This document shows positions 19,329 through 27,694 of a DNA stretch of 64,000 bases, piece after piece. How positions within the stretch are numbered: the stretch's first letter is position 1; each line of letters starts with the position of its first letter. Source of the DNA: JANYCO01 sp031416415 (GTDB lineage Bacteria; Bacteroidota; Bacteroidia; Cytophagales; Cytophagaceae). The translations under genes and the position numbers were made by a program. The stretch is taken from contig JANOTP010000131.1 of the NCBI GenBank assembly GCA_031416415.1, forward strand, positions 1 through 64,000. The letters are read 5' to 3'. The notes under the pieces are model-generated. The model saw nothing but the letters and a program-made list of their open reading frames with translations. It was not told the DNA's origin and made no database searches.

Positions 19329-19455
19329 ACTGTTTAATGAGGTAGTTTAAAGTGAGTGTACAATTATCGAAAGATGGTTGTGCACTTTTTTAGTTGGTGA
19401 ATTTTTGAATTGCTTTTGATAATTTTAAGAATAGGAGAATTATGCTATGTTATTT

Positions 19456-19484
19456 AAAAATACGAGACACTGTCTCGTATTTTT
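19456..19484. terminator. Bidirectional terminator between convergent genes
   Basis: AAAAATACGAGAC (19456-19468) and its complement (19472-19484) form a perfect 13-bp stem with a 3-nt loop, with A and T tracts on the flanks. It can stop the VWA gene on the plus strand and the YiaA-like/ceramidase pair on the minus strand. Confidence 0.8.
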
Positions 19485-19547
19485 AAAGATTTCAAATTTG
19501 TCATGCTTTTAAATGAAACACTACAGGAAAATATATATTGAATTTCA

Positions 19548-19826
19548 TTATTCTTTATATTGTCTAATTATAGTCTCCGTTTTCGCATTGTTGCCCGTAG
19601 TCCTTACCTCTTGCATATCTGCTTCGTGATCGTCACGAATTGTTTTGGCAAGACCGAAGCAGGAGCCGATTGTAAATACTAACCCCATTACCAAATATCC
19701 TTTCATCCAGTAGTCGAGCGGAAGATGGTAGATTCCTATTCCCATAAGGGTTACAGAGAGTGCAAAAGAAGCCCACACTTGAAATCTCCAAGCAGCAGTG
19801 TTTTTAGTCATTTGTTGATTTTCCAT
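19548..19826 (-). CDS. YiaA/YiaB-like small inner-membrane protein
   Basis: The 92-residue protein has the YiaAB two-helix pattern: TAAWRFQVWASFALSVTLMG (helix 1, about 8-27), a short loop with YHLPLDYWMKGYLVMG (helix 2), and GSCFGLAKTIRDDHE near the end. The role of this family is unknown. Its start overlaps the end of the ceramidase-like gene by 23 nt, so the two are translationally coupled and perhaps work together at the inner membrane. Confidence 0.75.
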   Translation of the reverse strand: MENQQMTKNTAAWRFQVWASFALSVTLMGIGIYHLPLDYWMKGYLVMGLVFTIGSCFGLAKTIRDDHEADMQEVRTTGNNAKTETIIRQYKE

Positions 19827-20598
19827 ACTTGTTTATTTTTAAAGTTAATTGATAAAATTTTTCAATATTTAGAACAGAGATAGTGGCGAGTGCTGCAAAT
19901 AAATGTTTTAAAGTATGACCACTTATGAGTTGTCCAAGGGAGTAGAAGTCTTGGTCTCCATATTCAAAATATTTTGCAACAGCATAAAAGCCTATCATTG
20001 GTAGGAGTAACTTTTTTAGTGTTCCTTTTACAGGATATAAAAACATAATAATGGGAATAAAAATCATCGGGTAAAATTGTATAAATATATAAGGTCGCAA
20101 ATCGCCATGGCCTTTTAATTCTGTAACATACCAATAGACAACACTCGATATTCCGATGAAGAGAAGAGGAAATAAAAGCATTTTTCCCGAGCGTTCTTCT
20201 ATATGTAAAGAAATAATGCTTGCCAATAAGGACATGAAGGTAATGGTCATGGGAAGTCGATCCCAGATTAGGCTGTGATTGTCGGGTTGCCAATGATAAT
20301 AAGCCGATCCTATGCCAGTAAGTAGGACTCCTATAAAAAAGATAAGTAGTGCCGTTTTGGGAAATTCTGGTGATTTATTTTTCGACAATTTTACTAAGCC
20401 AACGATACCGATTATAAGAAAGGGAAGATTGGAAATTACATTCATGAAGTTTGGAATCCCTAGTAAGGTATTCTCATCAGCAAAATTGTGGTAGTGTGGA
20501 TCCTGAGCAATTGGAGGTAAGGCAAATAAAAGACCGAGAAGTCCTATTGTTAGAAAAACAATTATGCCAATGTGATTTCTGTTAAATTGTTTTTTCAT
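19804..20598 (-). CDS. Ceramidase-like (CREST superfamily) membrane hydrolase
   Basis: From the ATG at 20598 the product has about 264 residues with seven predicted membrane helices. The motifs fit alkaline ceramidases of the CREST superfamily: NVISNLPFLIIG, the metal-site segment GIGSAYYHWQPDNHSLIWDRLPMT (here split as SAYYHWQPDNHSLIWD with His and Asp), and SGHTLKHLFAA, where two His residues complete the site. Such enzymes cleave or transfer amide-linked fatty acids in sphingolipids; Bacteroidota make sphingolipids and sulfonolipids, so the substrate may be one of these. The upstream ATG at 20628 lies in a promoter-like element and is less likely. Confidence 0.75.
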   Translation of the reverse strand: MKKQFNRNHIGIIVFLTIGLLGLLFALPPIAQDPHYHNFADENTLLGIPNFMNVISNLPFLIIGIVGLVKLSKNKSPEFPKTALLIFFIGVLLTGIGSAYYHWQPDNHSLIWDRLPMTITFMSLLASIISLHIEERSGKMLLFPLLFIGISSVVYWYVTELKGHGDLRPYIFIQFYPMIFIPIIMFLYPVKGTLKKLLLPMIGFYAVAKYFEYGDQDFYSLGQLISGHTLKHLFAALATISVLNIEKFYQLTLKINKYGKSTND

Positions 20599-20766
20599 AA
20601 CTAGCGCTTTTGCTTTTGTATGAAACAAATGTAAAACTGAAGGAGGTAGGTTAAAACTCTATTTTGTCTTTTCAAGGACTTTTAAAAAATGAAAATAATG
20701 CCTATTTTTAATTAAAAATGTACTTTATTGTAATTTTTACGGACTTTTATATATAATATAAATAGT

Positions 20767-21237
20767 TTATTTATTTAATTCTCTTCTCATATCTCTGTCT
20801 ACATCACGAGATTTTATGTCTTCACGTTTATCGAATAGTTTTTTACCTTTTGCAAGTGCGATTTCAAGTTTTGCAAAGCCTCGATCGTTTACAAAAAGTT
20901 TTGATACCGCAATACTGAGCCCTTTCTCTTCTGATTTTTCTAGTAGTTTTCTCATTTCTATTTTCTTCAACAACAATACACGATCTCTTTTTGAATCATG
21001 GTTGTAATGTGTGCCTTCTTTGTAATGAGAAATATTGATTGCTTTGGCAACTAATTTATCGCCAATAAAAACACAAAAAGCATCCTGTAGGTTTACGTTA
21101 CCTTGACGTATAGATTTTATTTCAGTACCTGTTAAAACAATTCCTGCAATATAAGTGTCAATAAAACTATATTCGAATCGAGCTCTCTTGTTACTGATAC
21201 TAATATTTTTGGAAAATCGTTCCTTATCCTTACTCAT
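20767..21237 (-). CDS. smpB: SsrA-binding protein SmpB
   Basis: The 156-residue protein delivers tmRNA to stalled ribosomes for trans-translation. Signatures include NKRARFEYSFIDTYIAGIVL, TGTEIKSIRQGNVNLQDAF and HYKEGTHYNHDSKRDRVLLL, followed by the basic C-terminal tail (KLFDKREDIKSRDVDRD) that enters the mRNA channel. The length is usual. It follows hemE by 10 nt and is probably cotranscribed. No tmRNA gene is visible nearby. Confidence 0.96.
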   Translation of the reverse strand: MSKDKERFSKNISISNKRARFEYSFIDTYIAGIVLTGTEIKSIRQGNVNLQDAFCVFIGDKLVAKAINISHYKEGTHYNHDSKRDRVLLLKKIEMRKLLEKSEEKGLSIAVSKLFVNDRGFAKLEIALAKGKKLFDKREDIKSRDVDRDMRRELNK

Positions 21238-21247
21238 GGCTACTTCG

Positions 21248-22291
21248 TTAGACTTTTTCTGTAGCGAAGGAATATTCTTTCACTGTATTTATAAAACATT
21301 TTACTTTATCAACTTTGGTATCAGGATAAACGCCATGTCCAAGATTGGCTATGTATTTTTCTGGCCCAAATTGTTGTAACATATGTTGAGTATGTTTTTT
21401 AATTTCCTGGTCCGAAGCATATAAAATACACGGGTCAAGATTTCCTTGAAGTGTTTTTTCTGCACCGATAAGATTTCTAGATTCTTTTATACCCATGTTC
21501 CAGTCAAGACCTATTGTGCGGCAATTGAGTTGTCCCATTTCCTTCCTAGCAAAGAAAGCACCTTTAGCAAAAACAGTTACAGGTACTTCGTTTATGGAAT
21601 TACAAATTTGAGTAATGTAAGGGTGAGAGAATTCTAAATACGTTTCAGGAGAAAGTATGCCTGCCCATGAGTCAAATAACTGAACCATGTCGACGCCATT
21701 TTTTATTTGTTCTTTTAGATATAAAATAGTGGTATCTGTGATTTTTTGAAGAAGCATGTGTGCCAATGCAGGTTCAGAATAAAGAAATTTCTTAGCCTTA
21801 GCAAATGTTTTTGATCCACTACCTTCTACCATGTATGCTAATATTGTCCATGGCGCTCCAGCAAAACCGATTAAAGGGACTCTTCCGTTAAGTTCTTTTT
21901 TTGTGATTCGAATAGCTTCATAAACATATTCAAGATCTTCTGCAGCTTCTTTTATTTTTAAATCAAGAATATCTTTTTCTGAAGTGATTACTTTAGGAAA
22001 TACTGGACCTTTTGCTTCATACATTTCATAGATCAATCCCATCGCTTCGGGCACTACCAAAATATCGGAAAATATAATAGCAGCATCCACCTCTAAAATA
22101 TCAACGGGTTGAATAGTAACTTCGGCAGCAAGTGAGGGTGTAGTAGCTAATTCTTTAAATCCACTTAGCTTTTCTCTTATGGCTCTATATTCAGGAAGAA
22201 TTCTTCCTGCTTGTCGCATAAGCCAAACAGGAGTCCTTTCGGTCTTTTCTCCTCTTGCTGCTCGGAGAATAAGGTCGTTTTTATAATTCAT
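21248..22291 (-). CDS. hemE: Uroporphyrinogen decarboxylase
   Basis: The enzyme removes four carboxyl groups from uroporphyrinogen III to give coproporphyrinogen III in heme synthesis. I start it at the ATG at 22291, giving 347 residues beginning MNYKNDLILRAARGEKTERT, the family's usual N-terminus; the frame extends 38 codons further but that part does not resemble HemE. Family motifs PVWLMRQAGRILPEYR and FAGAPWTILAYMVEG and the catalytic Asp in IFSDILVVPEAMG are present. It leads smpB and is divergent from a lipoprotein gene. Confidence 0.96.
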   Translation of the reverse strand: MNYKNDLILRAARGEKTERTPVWLMRQAGRILPEYRAIREKLSGFKELATTPSLAAEVTIQPVDILEVDAAIIFSDILVVPEAMGLIYEMYEAKGPVFPKVITSEKDILDLKIKEAAEDLEYVYEAIRITKKELNGRVPLIGFAGAPWTILAYMVEGSGSKTFAKAKKFLYSEPALAHMLLQKITDTTILYLKEQIKNGVDMVQLFDSWAGILSPETYLEFSHPYITQICNSINEVPVTVFAKGAFFARKEMGQLNCRTIGLDWNMGIKESRNLIGAEKTLQGNLDPCILYASDQEIKKHTQHMLQQFGPEKYIANLGHGVYPDTKVDKVKCFINTVKEYSFATEKV

Positions 22292-22397
22292 GGCGCAAAG
22301 ATAATAAAGATTTTTACAGTTTTTTTTTGTTCCCAGGCAACCCTTTGTACTTAAATCTTGTCTTCTTAGTATAAACTCATTAAAAACAATCAAAATC

Positions 22398-23375
22398 ATG
22401 AACAAAATACTTTTAATTATTTCAATTTTAGCAGTTTACGTGTCTGCACTCACCAGTTGTAAAAATAAGAAACAAGACGTCATAACTCCTGTTGCTAATA
22501 ATGCTTCTCGAACAGTAAATCAATTTTTTGCTAATAATGGAGCTAAAAAGCAATCTTTTACTATAAATGTAGACAATTCAACTGCAGTAGTTACAGGAGA
22601 TGAAGGGACTGTTATAACTTTTCCTAAAGGGGCATTTTCAACCAAAACTGGTCAAGCGGTTTCTGGAGAAGTAAAAATTCAATTAATTGAAATTTTTAAT
22701 CAAGCAGATATGTTACTGAGCGATCGCCCTACAACAAGCAATGGACAGATTTTGGTTTCTGGTGGAGAGATCTATATAGGAGCGACTTCAAATGGTGAGG
22801 AGCTTCAATTAAATGATAGTACTTCGATTTTATTTACACTTCCTTCTGATTCTGTAGACAACGATATGACTCTATTTACAGGAGGTATTGACAGTAGCCA
22901 GTTCAATTGGACTGTTATTCCAGATGTTGTTACTACTCAGAATCAAGGTAATTTAAATGATACCTCTTGGGCTCAGGATACACTGCCTTATTTCTATTAC
23001 GATCCTTCTAAATATATTTTCACAGTAAGCACACTTGGGTGGATTAATTGTGATAGATTTTATAATTCACCCAATACCACTGATATTAAAGTTGTTTGCA
23101 ATGGTGTAGTGGATGATTATAATACTCGCGCCTTCTTAGTTTTTAATAGTATTAATTCTGTTTCTAGTTTATGGTCTTATACTCCTGGAGTATTTGATAG
23201 TGCTATTGTGCCAGTAGGAGAGAGTGTATCTGTTGTAGTTCTCACGCTCAAAGATGGTAAAGAGTATATAGGATTGAAAGATGTAATCATCACAAATGAT
23301 ATGGAGATTTTGGTAAATCTTACAGAAGCATCAGAAGTAGAAATAAAAGCAATTATTAAACAAAAATTTAACTAA
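22398..23375 (+). CDS. Lipoprotein with ZU5-like domain
   Basis: The 325-residue protein has a lipoprotein signal (MNKILLIISILAVYVSALTS followed by Cys). Residues 50-150 contain DEGTVITFPKGAF, SGEVKIQLIEI and NGQILVSGGEIYI, a pattern seen in ZU5-like domains of Bacteroidota surface lipoproteins. The C-terminal half is beta-rich with no motif I recognise. It lies upstream of the sigma factor operon on the same strand with 74 nt between, but a perfect inverted repeat intervenes and may separate the transcripts. Function is unknown. Confidence 0.7.
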   Translation: MNKILLIISILAVYVSALTSCKNKKQDVITPVANNASRTVNQFFANNGAKKQSFTINVDNSTAVVTGDEGTVITFPKGAFSTKTGQAVSGEVKIQLIEIFNQADMLLSDRPTTSNGQILVSGGEIYIGATSNGEELQLNDSTSILFTLPSDSVDNDMTLFTGGIDSSQFNWTVIPDVVTTQNQGNLNDTSWAQDTLPYFYYDPSKYIFTVSTLGWINCDRFYNSPNTTDIKVVCNGVVDDYNTRAFLVFNSINSVSSLWSYTPGVFDSAIVPVGESVSVVVLTLKDGKEYIGLKDVIITNDMEILVNLTEASEVEIKAIIKQKFN

Positions 23376-23390
23376 TATATTAAAAATGAG

Positions 23391-23439
23391 TAACTTTAAA
23401 CTTTCTTTTTGATCTTTCAATTTGTAAAGTTTAAAGTTA
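23391..23439. repeat. Perfect 14-bp inverted repeat before the ECF sigma gene
   Basis: TAACTTTAAACTTT (23391-23404) is mirrored exactly at 23426-23439, leaving a 21-nt loop, and ends 10 nt before the sigma factor ATG. It could terminate the lipoprotein transcript, act as an operator, or fold in the sigma leader. Confidence 0.65.
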
Positions 23440-23449
23440 TTTTAAATTC

Positions 23450-24007
23450 ATGATCTCAGAACAAGACCTCATTGAGGGTTGTAAAAAAGGCAATAGTAAA
23501 GCTTTTGAGACTTTGTATACAAAGTATTCAAAGAGGATGATGGCTATTGCCCTGAGATATTGTAATACTACATTTGAAGCAGAAGATATAGTACAAGAAA
23601 CATTTATAAAGGTATTCGAAAAAATTGATACGTTTGATAGTAGTGGTTCATTAGAGGGATGGTTGAAAAAGGTTTTAGTGAATTATTCAATAACCTATTT
23701 TCATAAGACAAGTAAAGATAGAGGATTTGAGGATGTGTCTGAAATAGAATTGGTGGATGAAAGTGTTGGAAATGTATTTTCTAAAATCTCAAACGAGGAA
23801 TTGTTAGATATATTAAAAACATTACCGTATGGATATCGTACAGTGTTCAACCTTCATGCAATAGAAGGTTATAATCATAAAGAAATATCGGAGCTCTGTA
23901 AAATTACAGAAGGTACTTCAAAGTCTCAGCTTGCAAAAGCTAAAGCAATGCTGAAAGGATTAGTTATAAAAAAATTCTGTATTACAGATGAACGAGAACG
24001 AAGATAA
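23450..24007 (+). CDS. ECF-type RNA polymerase sigma factor
   Basis: The 185-residue protein has region 2 (about 10-80: FETLYTKYSKRMMAIALRYC and EAEDIVQETFIKVFEKIDTF) and region 4 (about 115-175: LPYGYRTVFNLHAIEGYNHK and EISELCKITEGTSKSQLAKA), with no region 3, the ECF layout. It directs RNA polymerase to envelope-response promoters. The gene overlaps the next by 20 nt, so it is coupled to a probable anti-sigma protein that would control it. The sigma factor may regulate its own operon. Confidence 0.95.
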   Translation: MISEQDLIEGCKKGNSKAFETLYTKYSKRMMAIALRYCNTTFEAEDIVQETFIKVFEKIDTFDSSGSLEGWLKKVLVNYSITYFHKTSKDRGFEDVSEIELVDESVGNVFSKISNEELLDILKTLPYGYRTVFNLHAIEGYNHKEISELCKITEGTSKSQLAKAKAMLKGLVIKKFCITDERERR

Positions 24008-26030
24008 TATAGAGGATTTATTTGGAGAGCGATTTTCAAATGATGAGGCGCCGGTTTCTCCGAGGGTATGGGCGAATATTGAAAAAACTTTACCTAACGG
24101 CAAGGGTGGTGGAACATGGTATACTAAAAAAATAGTTTTGCTTAGTTTACTTGGTGTTTTATCATTTGGTAGTATAACTTGGCTAATTGTTAAACCTTCT
24201 AATAAAATTGATACGAATACTTTTTTGTCTGACAAATCAACTTCAGCAGTTGAGCAAAATAAACTAGAGACAAACACCGAAACAAATAATTCTACTACCA
24301 CTTTAAATAAGGATAACGTAAAGCATGATTTAATTCAGAAAAAAAACAATAGTCAAACGCAGAACAGTAAAGGGCAAATAAAAAATGATAAAGGACATGT
24401 TATTTCCTCGTCCACAAACAATAGTGTAGTCAATGGAGCCAACAGTTATAAAGGAATTCTACACGATGATACATCGGGGAAAAAATTAATAGGTAAGAAT
24501 AATAAAGCAACTAAAAATTTATTAGCTACAACCGTTGCTAATAAACCAAGTGAAAGCACCTTCAATAGTAATTCTTCAGTAGTTAATTCTTCTACACATA
24601 GTAGCTTAAAGGATAATTCAACCTTAGATAAGAATTTAACAAAAGGTACTATAACTACTGCTGTCAAAACTTCTAAAAATAATTCTTCGGATAATGATTC
24701 TGTGGTAAGTAATTCCTCTAAAAGTGGGACATTAAATACTAATTCAACAGTTGTTAATAATTCTACTGAAAGTCCTGTAACTAATGCTACACAGGTAGTT
24801 GCTACTTCTGGAAAGAATCCTTCGAATATTAATAATGTAAAAGATTCCTCTACTAGTGGTGTTTTGGCTACTAGTTCGATATTCGTTAAAGATTCAGTTA
24901 AGAGTAATAATAATAATAATAATTTAACTCCTACTATTACTCCTACTACTACCTTACCAAACACTTCAATAAATAATCCTGCGAATACTAATACATTAGT
25001 AAAAGATAGTTTAACGGACTTTTCTAAATCGGCTGCAATCAAAAAAGATTCTGAACTTTCTGAAATTAAGGTATTAGCTGATTTAAAAGAAGAAGATAAA
25101 AAGAGTTTAAAAGATCAAACCTCTAGTGATACTAAAATTGATACTACCGCTAATCTGGAGAAAGACGGTTCTTTTTTAGTAACGAATACAGCTCCACTTA
25201 CTACTTTAGATTCATTGAAAAAAATATTAGCGGACACAACAGATTCTAAGATACCCGATTCTACCGATACAGCTGAAAAGAAGAAAAAAGAGAAAGCAGT
25301 ACTCCGTCCTAGGTGGTCATTTGATGTGTTGCTAACGCCTATGTTGACGGGAGCTATTAGCAAAGCAAACGATCCTGTTTACGATTCAATTGTAGATCCT
25401 AAAAACAAACAAGATAAAAACCAACTTGATTTTTCTGTAGGAGGGATGCTTAATTATTCAATTTTACCTCGCTTAACTATTTCTTCAGGTATTATTTATT
25501 CCAGATATTCTGAAAAATATAAATTTGAATCTAGCCAAACTATTGATAAATCATATCCAGATTCGACAACTTTTATAGTGACTCCACCTGATTCAAATGG
25601 ACAAGGAGGAAAGGATACCACTATTTATTTTATTAATTCAGACGTAGAAACGAAAAAATATTCCTCAACAAAAATTGATCGTTATACGTTTTTATCTATA
25701 CCTATAACTATTTCTTATTCTATACTAGACAAACAAAAATTTGCAGTATCGACTACCCTTGGATTAAAGGTTAATCTATTGTTAAATGGAATAACCTATA
25801 TTCGAAATGCTGCGAATACTGCTCTTGTGGAAGAGTCATCGGGGTATAATAAGATATCAATTTCATATATGGCTGCGATGGGTATGGAGTATAAATTGAA
25901 TACTAAATTATCGGTGCTTGTGCAGCCAGCGATTAATTTCAATATGTCTTCTGTGTTTAGTAAAAATTCTGCTATTAGTCAGAAACCCTATTCGTATGGA
26001 CTTAATGTGGGGCTTAGATATAGATTTTAA
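23988..26030 (+). CDS. Dual-membrane anti-sigma factor fused to outer-membrane beta-barrel
   Basis: The 680-residue protein starts with about 48 cytoplasmic residues (DNIEDLFGERFSNDEAPVSP and RVWANIEKTLP) resembling short anti-sigma segments, followed by one inner-membrane helix (49-67). A long Asn/Ser/Thr/Lys-rich linker (about 75-430), low in complexity, would cross the periplasm, and the C-terminal 240 residues are a beta-barrel (RPRWSFDVLLTPMLTG to GLNVGLRYRF, with a terminal Phe). The same layout is known from the dual membrane-spanning anti-sigma factors (Dma) of Bacteroides thetaiotaomicron. The overlap with the ECF gene supports sigma control. Confidence 0.8.
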   Translation: MNENEDNIEDLFGERFSNDEAPVSPRVWANIEKTLPNGKGGGTWYTKKIVLLSLLGVLSFGSITWLIVKPSNKIDTNTFLSDKSTSAVEQNKLETNTETNNSTTTLNKDNVKHDLIQKKNNSQTQNSKGQIKNDKGHVISSSTNNSVVNGANSYKGILHDDTSGKKLIGKNNKATKNLLATTVANKPSESTFNSNSSVVNSSTHSSLKDNSTLDKNLTKGTITTAVKTSKNNSSDNDSVVSNSSKSGTLNTNSTVVNNSTESPVTNATQVVATSGKNPSNINNVKDSSTSGVLATSSIFVKDSVKSNNNNNNLTPTITPTTTLPNTSINNPANTNTLVKDSLTDFSKSAAIKKDSELSEIKVLADLKEEDKKSLKDQTSSDTKIDTTANLEKDGSFLVTNTAPLTTLDSLKKILADTTDSKIPDSTDTAEKKKKEKAVLRPRWSFDVLLTPMLTGAISKANDPVYDSIVDPKNKQDKNQLDFSVGGMLNYSILPRLTISSGIIYSRYSEKYKFESSQTIDKSYPDSTTFIVTPPDSNGQGGKDTTIYFINSDVETKKYSSTKIDRYTFLSIPITISYSILDKQKFAVSTTLGLKVNLLLNGITYIRNAANTALVEESSGYNKISISYMAAMGMEYKLNTKLSVLVQPAINFNMSSVFSKNSAISQKPYSYGLNVGLRYRF

Positions 26031-26183
26031 GAGACTAGAGAATAAGCCTGGTTTTAGTTGCAAGATACTTTATGAAAGTAAAATATGACTAATTAGATAG
26101 ATGTAGTTTTAAATTTGAGAAAAATTTATATTTTTACTATCGTTAATTTTTTCGTATTTTGGTTTAATTAATATTGAAATATT

Positions 26184-26867
26184 TTGAATAAGAACTATAG
26201 TTTATTTGTGTTGATTTTTATAGTTGTAAATTCCTGTGTCTTTTTTGGTCCTTCTAGAGAAAAACTTTATTTAGAGGCGTTATCAAAAAAACCCTATGAT
26301 GCCATTATTGTTCCAGGAGTACCTTATGATAGTGCATCAGGTGAATGGTCGCTAGCTATGAAAGGAAGAGTGTATTGGTCAAAGTACCTTTATGATAAAG
26401 GGATAACTAAAAATATTATTTATTCTGGTTCTGCAGTGTATACACCTTATTGTGAAGCTGAGATCATGGCAATGTATGGAAAAGAAATAGGAATACCTCT
26501 AGAACATATTTACACAGAAAATAAAGCGGAACATAGTACTGAGAATATTTATTATTCTTATTATATGGCCAAAAAAATTGGTTTTGAAAAAATTGCATTG
26601 GCTACTGATCCTTTTCAAGCAAAACTTTTAAAGAGTTATCCTAGAAGGTTGAAATTACAGATTGACTTTATTCCATTTGTATTTGATTCTTTAAGAACTA
26701 TAGATACTAAAGAGCGAATAAGAATTGATGCGGAAAAGGCTAGAGTAAAAACGTTTGTATCGATTGTAGATAGAGAGAGTCGATTTAAAAGAATATGGGG
26801 TACAATGGGGAAAAATGTGAAAAGGGTAGAGGGAGATGTTAGGAGTAAAAAGCACATAAACGAGTAA
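26184..26867 (+). CDS. YdcF/SanA-like (DUF218) lipoprotein
   Basis: The 227-residue product begins at a TTG codon (26184); an in-frame TGA at 26175 leaves no room for an upstream ATG. The signal peptide ends in VVNSC, so it is a lipoprotein. DUF218 features are AIIVPGVPYDSASGEW, SKYLYDKGITKNIIYSGSAV and the acidic/His segment NKAEHSTENIYYSY. Relatives SanA, ElyC and YdcF act on the cell envelope, and ElyC affects lipid carrier or peptidoglycan metabolism; the biochemical reaction is unknown. A TATTTTGG element at 26154-26161 may be its -7 box. Confidence 0.8.
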   Translation: MNKNYSLFVLIFIVVNSCVFFGPSREKLYLEALSKKPYDAIIVPGVPYDSASGEWSLAMKGRVYWSKYLYDKGITKNIIYSGSAVYTPYCEAEIMAMYGKEIGIPLEHIYTENKAEHSTENIYYSYYMAKKIGFEKIALATDPFQAKLLKSYPRRLKLQIDFIPFVFDSLRTIDTKERIRIDAEKARVKTFVSIVDRESRFKRIWGTMGKNVKRVEGDVRSKKHINE

Positions 26868-26884
26868 AATGGGAATCACTTGTT

Positions 26885-27307
26885 TTAGGCGTGTGTCATA
26901 TTAAGTTTTTTAAAGAGAGTATAAGTTGTATAAGGATCTTCTTTTTTTACTTCTATTGAATCCATTATTTTACGCACGAGCATAAGGCCAATTCCACCTT
27001 TTCTTTTTTCTTTAATAAGGTTAGCAATATCTGGATCTTCCTGAGTGGTATTATCGTAAAAATCTCCTGCATCTGTTATATTGAATAATACACCTTCTTG
27101 TTTATAGGAAATTTCTATTTCAAGGCTATTGTTTTTATCAGATTTGTTGGAATGAATAATTCTGTTTGCACATATTTCATCTACTGCCAGAATAATCATA
27201 TTTATTTCATTTTCAGAAATTGACAATTTTGACAAGGTAGAATTTACAAATTTTCTAACCTCTTTAAGATTTTCTGTTGAACACGCTATTTTCATTCTCT
27301 CCGCCAT
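26885..27307 (-). CDS. RsbW-like anti-sigma/serine kinase (HATPase)
   Basis: The 140-residue protein is a stand-alone GHKL ATPase: NMIILAVDEICANRIIHSN is the N box, DAGDFYDN the G1 box and KGGIGLMLVRKIMD the G2 box. It would phosphorylate the STAS protein encoded just upstream (3 nt between genes), releasing or binding a partner, in the classical RsbW role. No cognate sigma factor is next to it; the ECF factor at 23.4 kb is not of the type RsbW binds, so the real target is unknown. It is the last gene of the operon. Confidence 0.88.
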   Translation of the reverse strand: MAERMKIACSTENLKEVRKFVNSTLSKLSISENEINMIILAVDEICANRIIHSNKSDKNNSLEIEISYKQEGVLFNITDAGDFYDNTTQEDPDIANLIKEKRKGGIGLMLVRKIMDSIEVKKEDPYTTYTLFKKLNMTHA

Positions 27308-27310
27308 TAA

Positions 27311-27646
27311 TTAGTTCATCAACCCAATTGCATCTTCTTTCGTTGGTAATATTTTTATAAGATTGTCAAGTCCCAATATTGTAAAAACATTTTTTACTTT
27401 TTCACTCACATTATAAAGTATCATCGATACCCCATTATTTTCAAAATCCTGCAAGTAAGACATGAATACTCCAAGACCCGCAGATGATATATAATTCAAA
27501 CGGCTACAATCCACTAATATTTTATTTTCTTTTGTTGAAAAAGCTTCTGTTAGAGTAGTGTCTAGTAAAATACTTGAACTTGCATCCAAATCGCCATCTA
27601 TTAAAATAATATAAAATTCATTTTCTTTTAAAGTAGTAATAGTCAT
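27311..27646 (-). CDS. RsbV-like STAS anti-anti-sigma factor
   Basis: The 111-residue STAS protein has the core motif LVDCSRLNYISSAGLGVFMS, with a Ser in the ISSAGLG loop placed as the kinase and phosphatase target. Surrounding helices (YLQDFENNGVSMILYNVSE) fit the fold. It is the middle gene of the phosphatase, STAS and kinase operon and would be dephosphorylated by the PP2C protein and phosphorylated by the HATPase. In the unphosphorylated state it should bind the kinase and free its partner. Confidence 0.9.
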   Translation of the reverse strand: MTITTLKENEFYIILIDGDLDASSSILLDTTLTEAFSTKENKILVDCSRLNYISSAGLGVFMSYLQDFENNGVSMILYNVSEKVKNVFTILGLDNLIKILPTKEDAIGLMN

Positions 27647-27694
27647 TTGATAAGTATTTTTACGTGAAAGGGTAGTGTTTAGTTACTGTTTAAT

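Noticed and set aside
22296..22303. CAAAGATA as the hemE -7 element
   Set aside because: No -33 element at acceptable spacing and almost no room for a leader.
20600..22400. tmRNA gene near smpB
   Set aside because: smpB is often near ssrA, but no tRNA-like ends or tag sequence were found in the surrounding non-coding DNA.
22292..22405. N-terminal extension of HemE by 38 residues
   Set aside because: The added residues do not resemble the family, whose N-terminus is at the Met at 22291.
24446..25042. 198-codon open frame on the minus strand inside the anti-sigma/barrel gene
   Set aside because: It is the antisense of the low-complexity Asn/Ser/Thr linker, giving an artificial Leu/Val-rich product without domain pattern or start signals.
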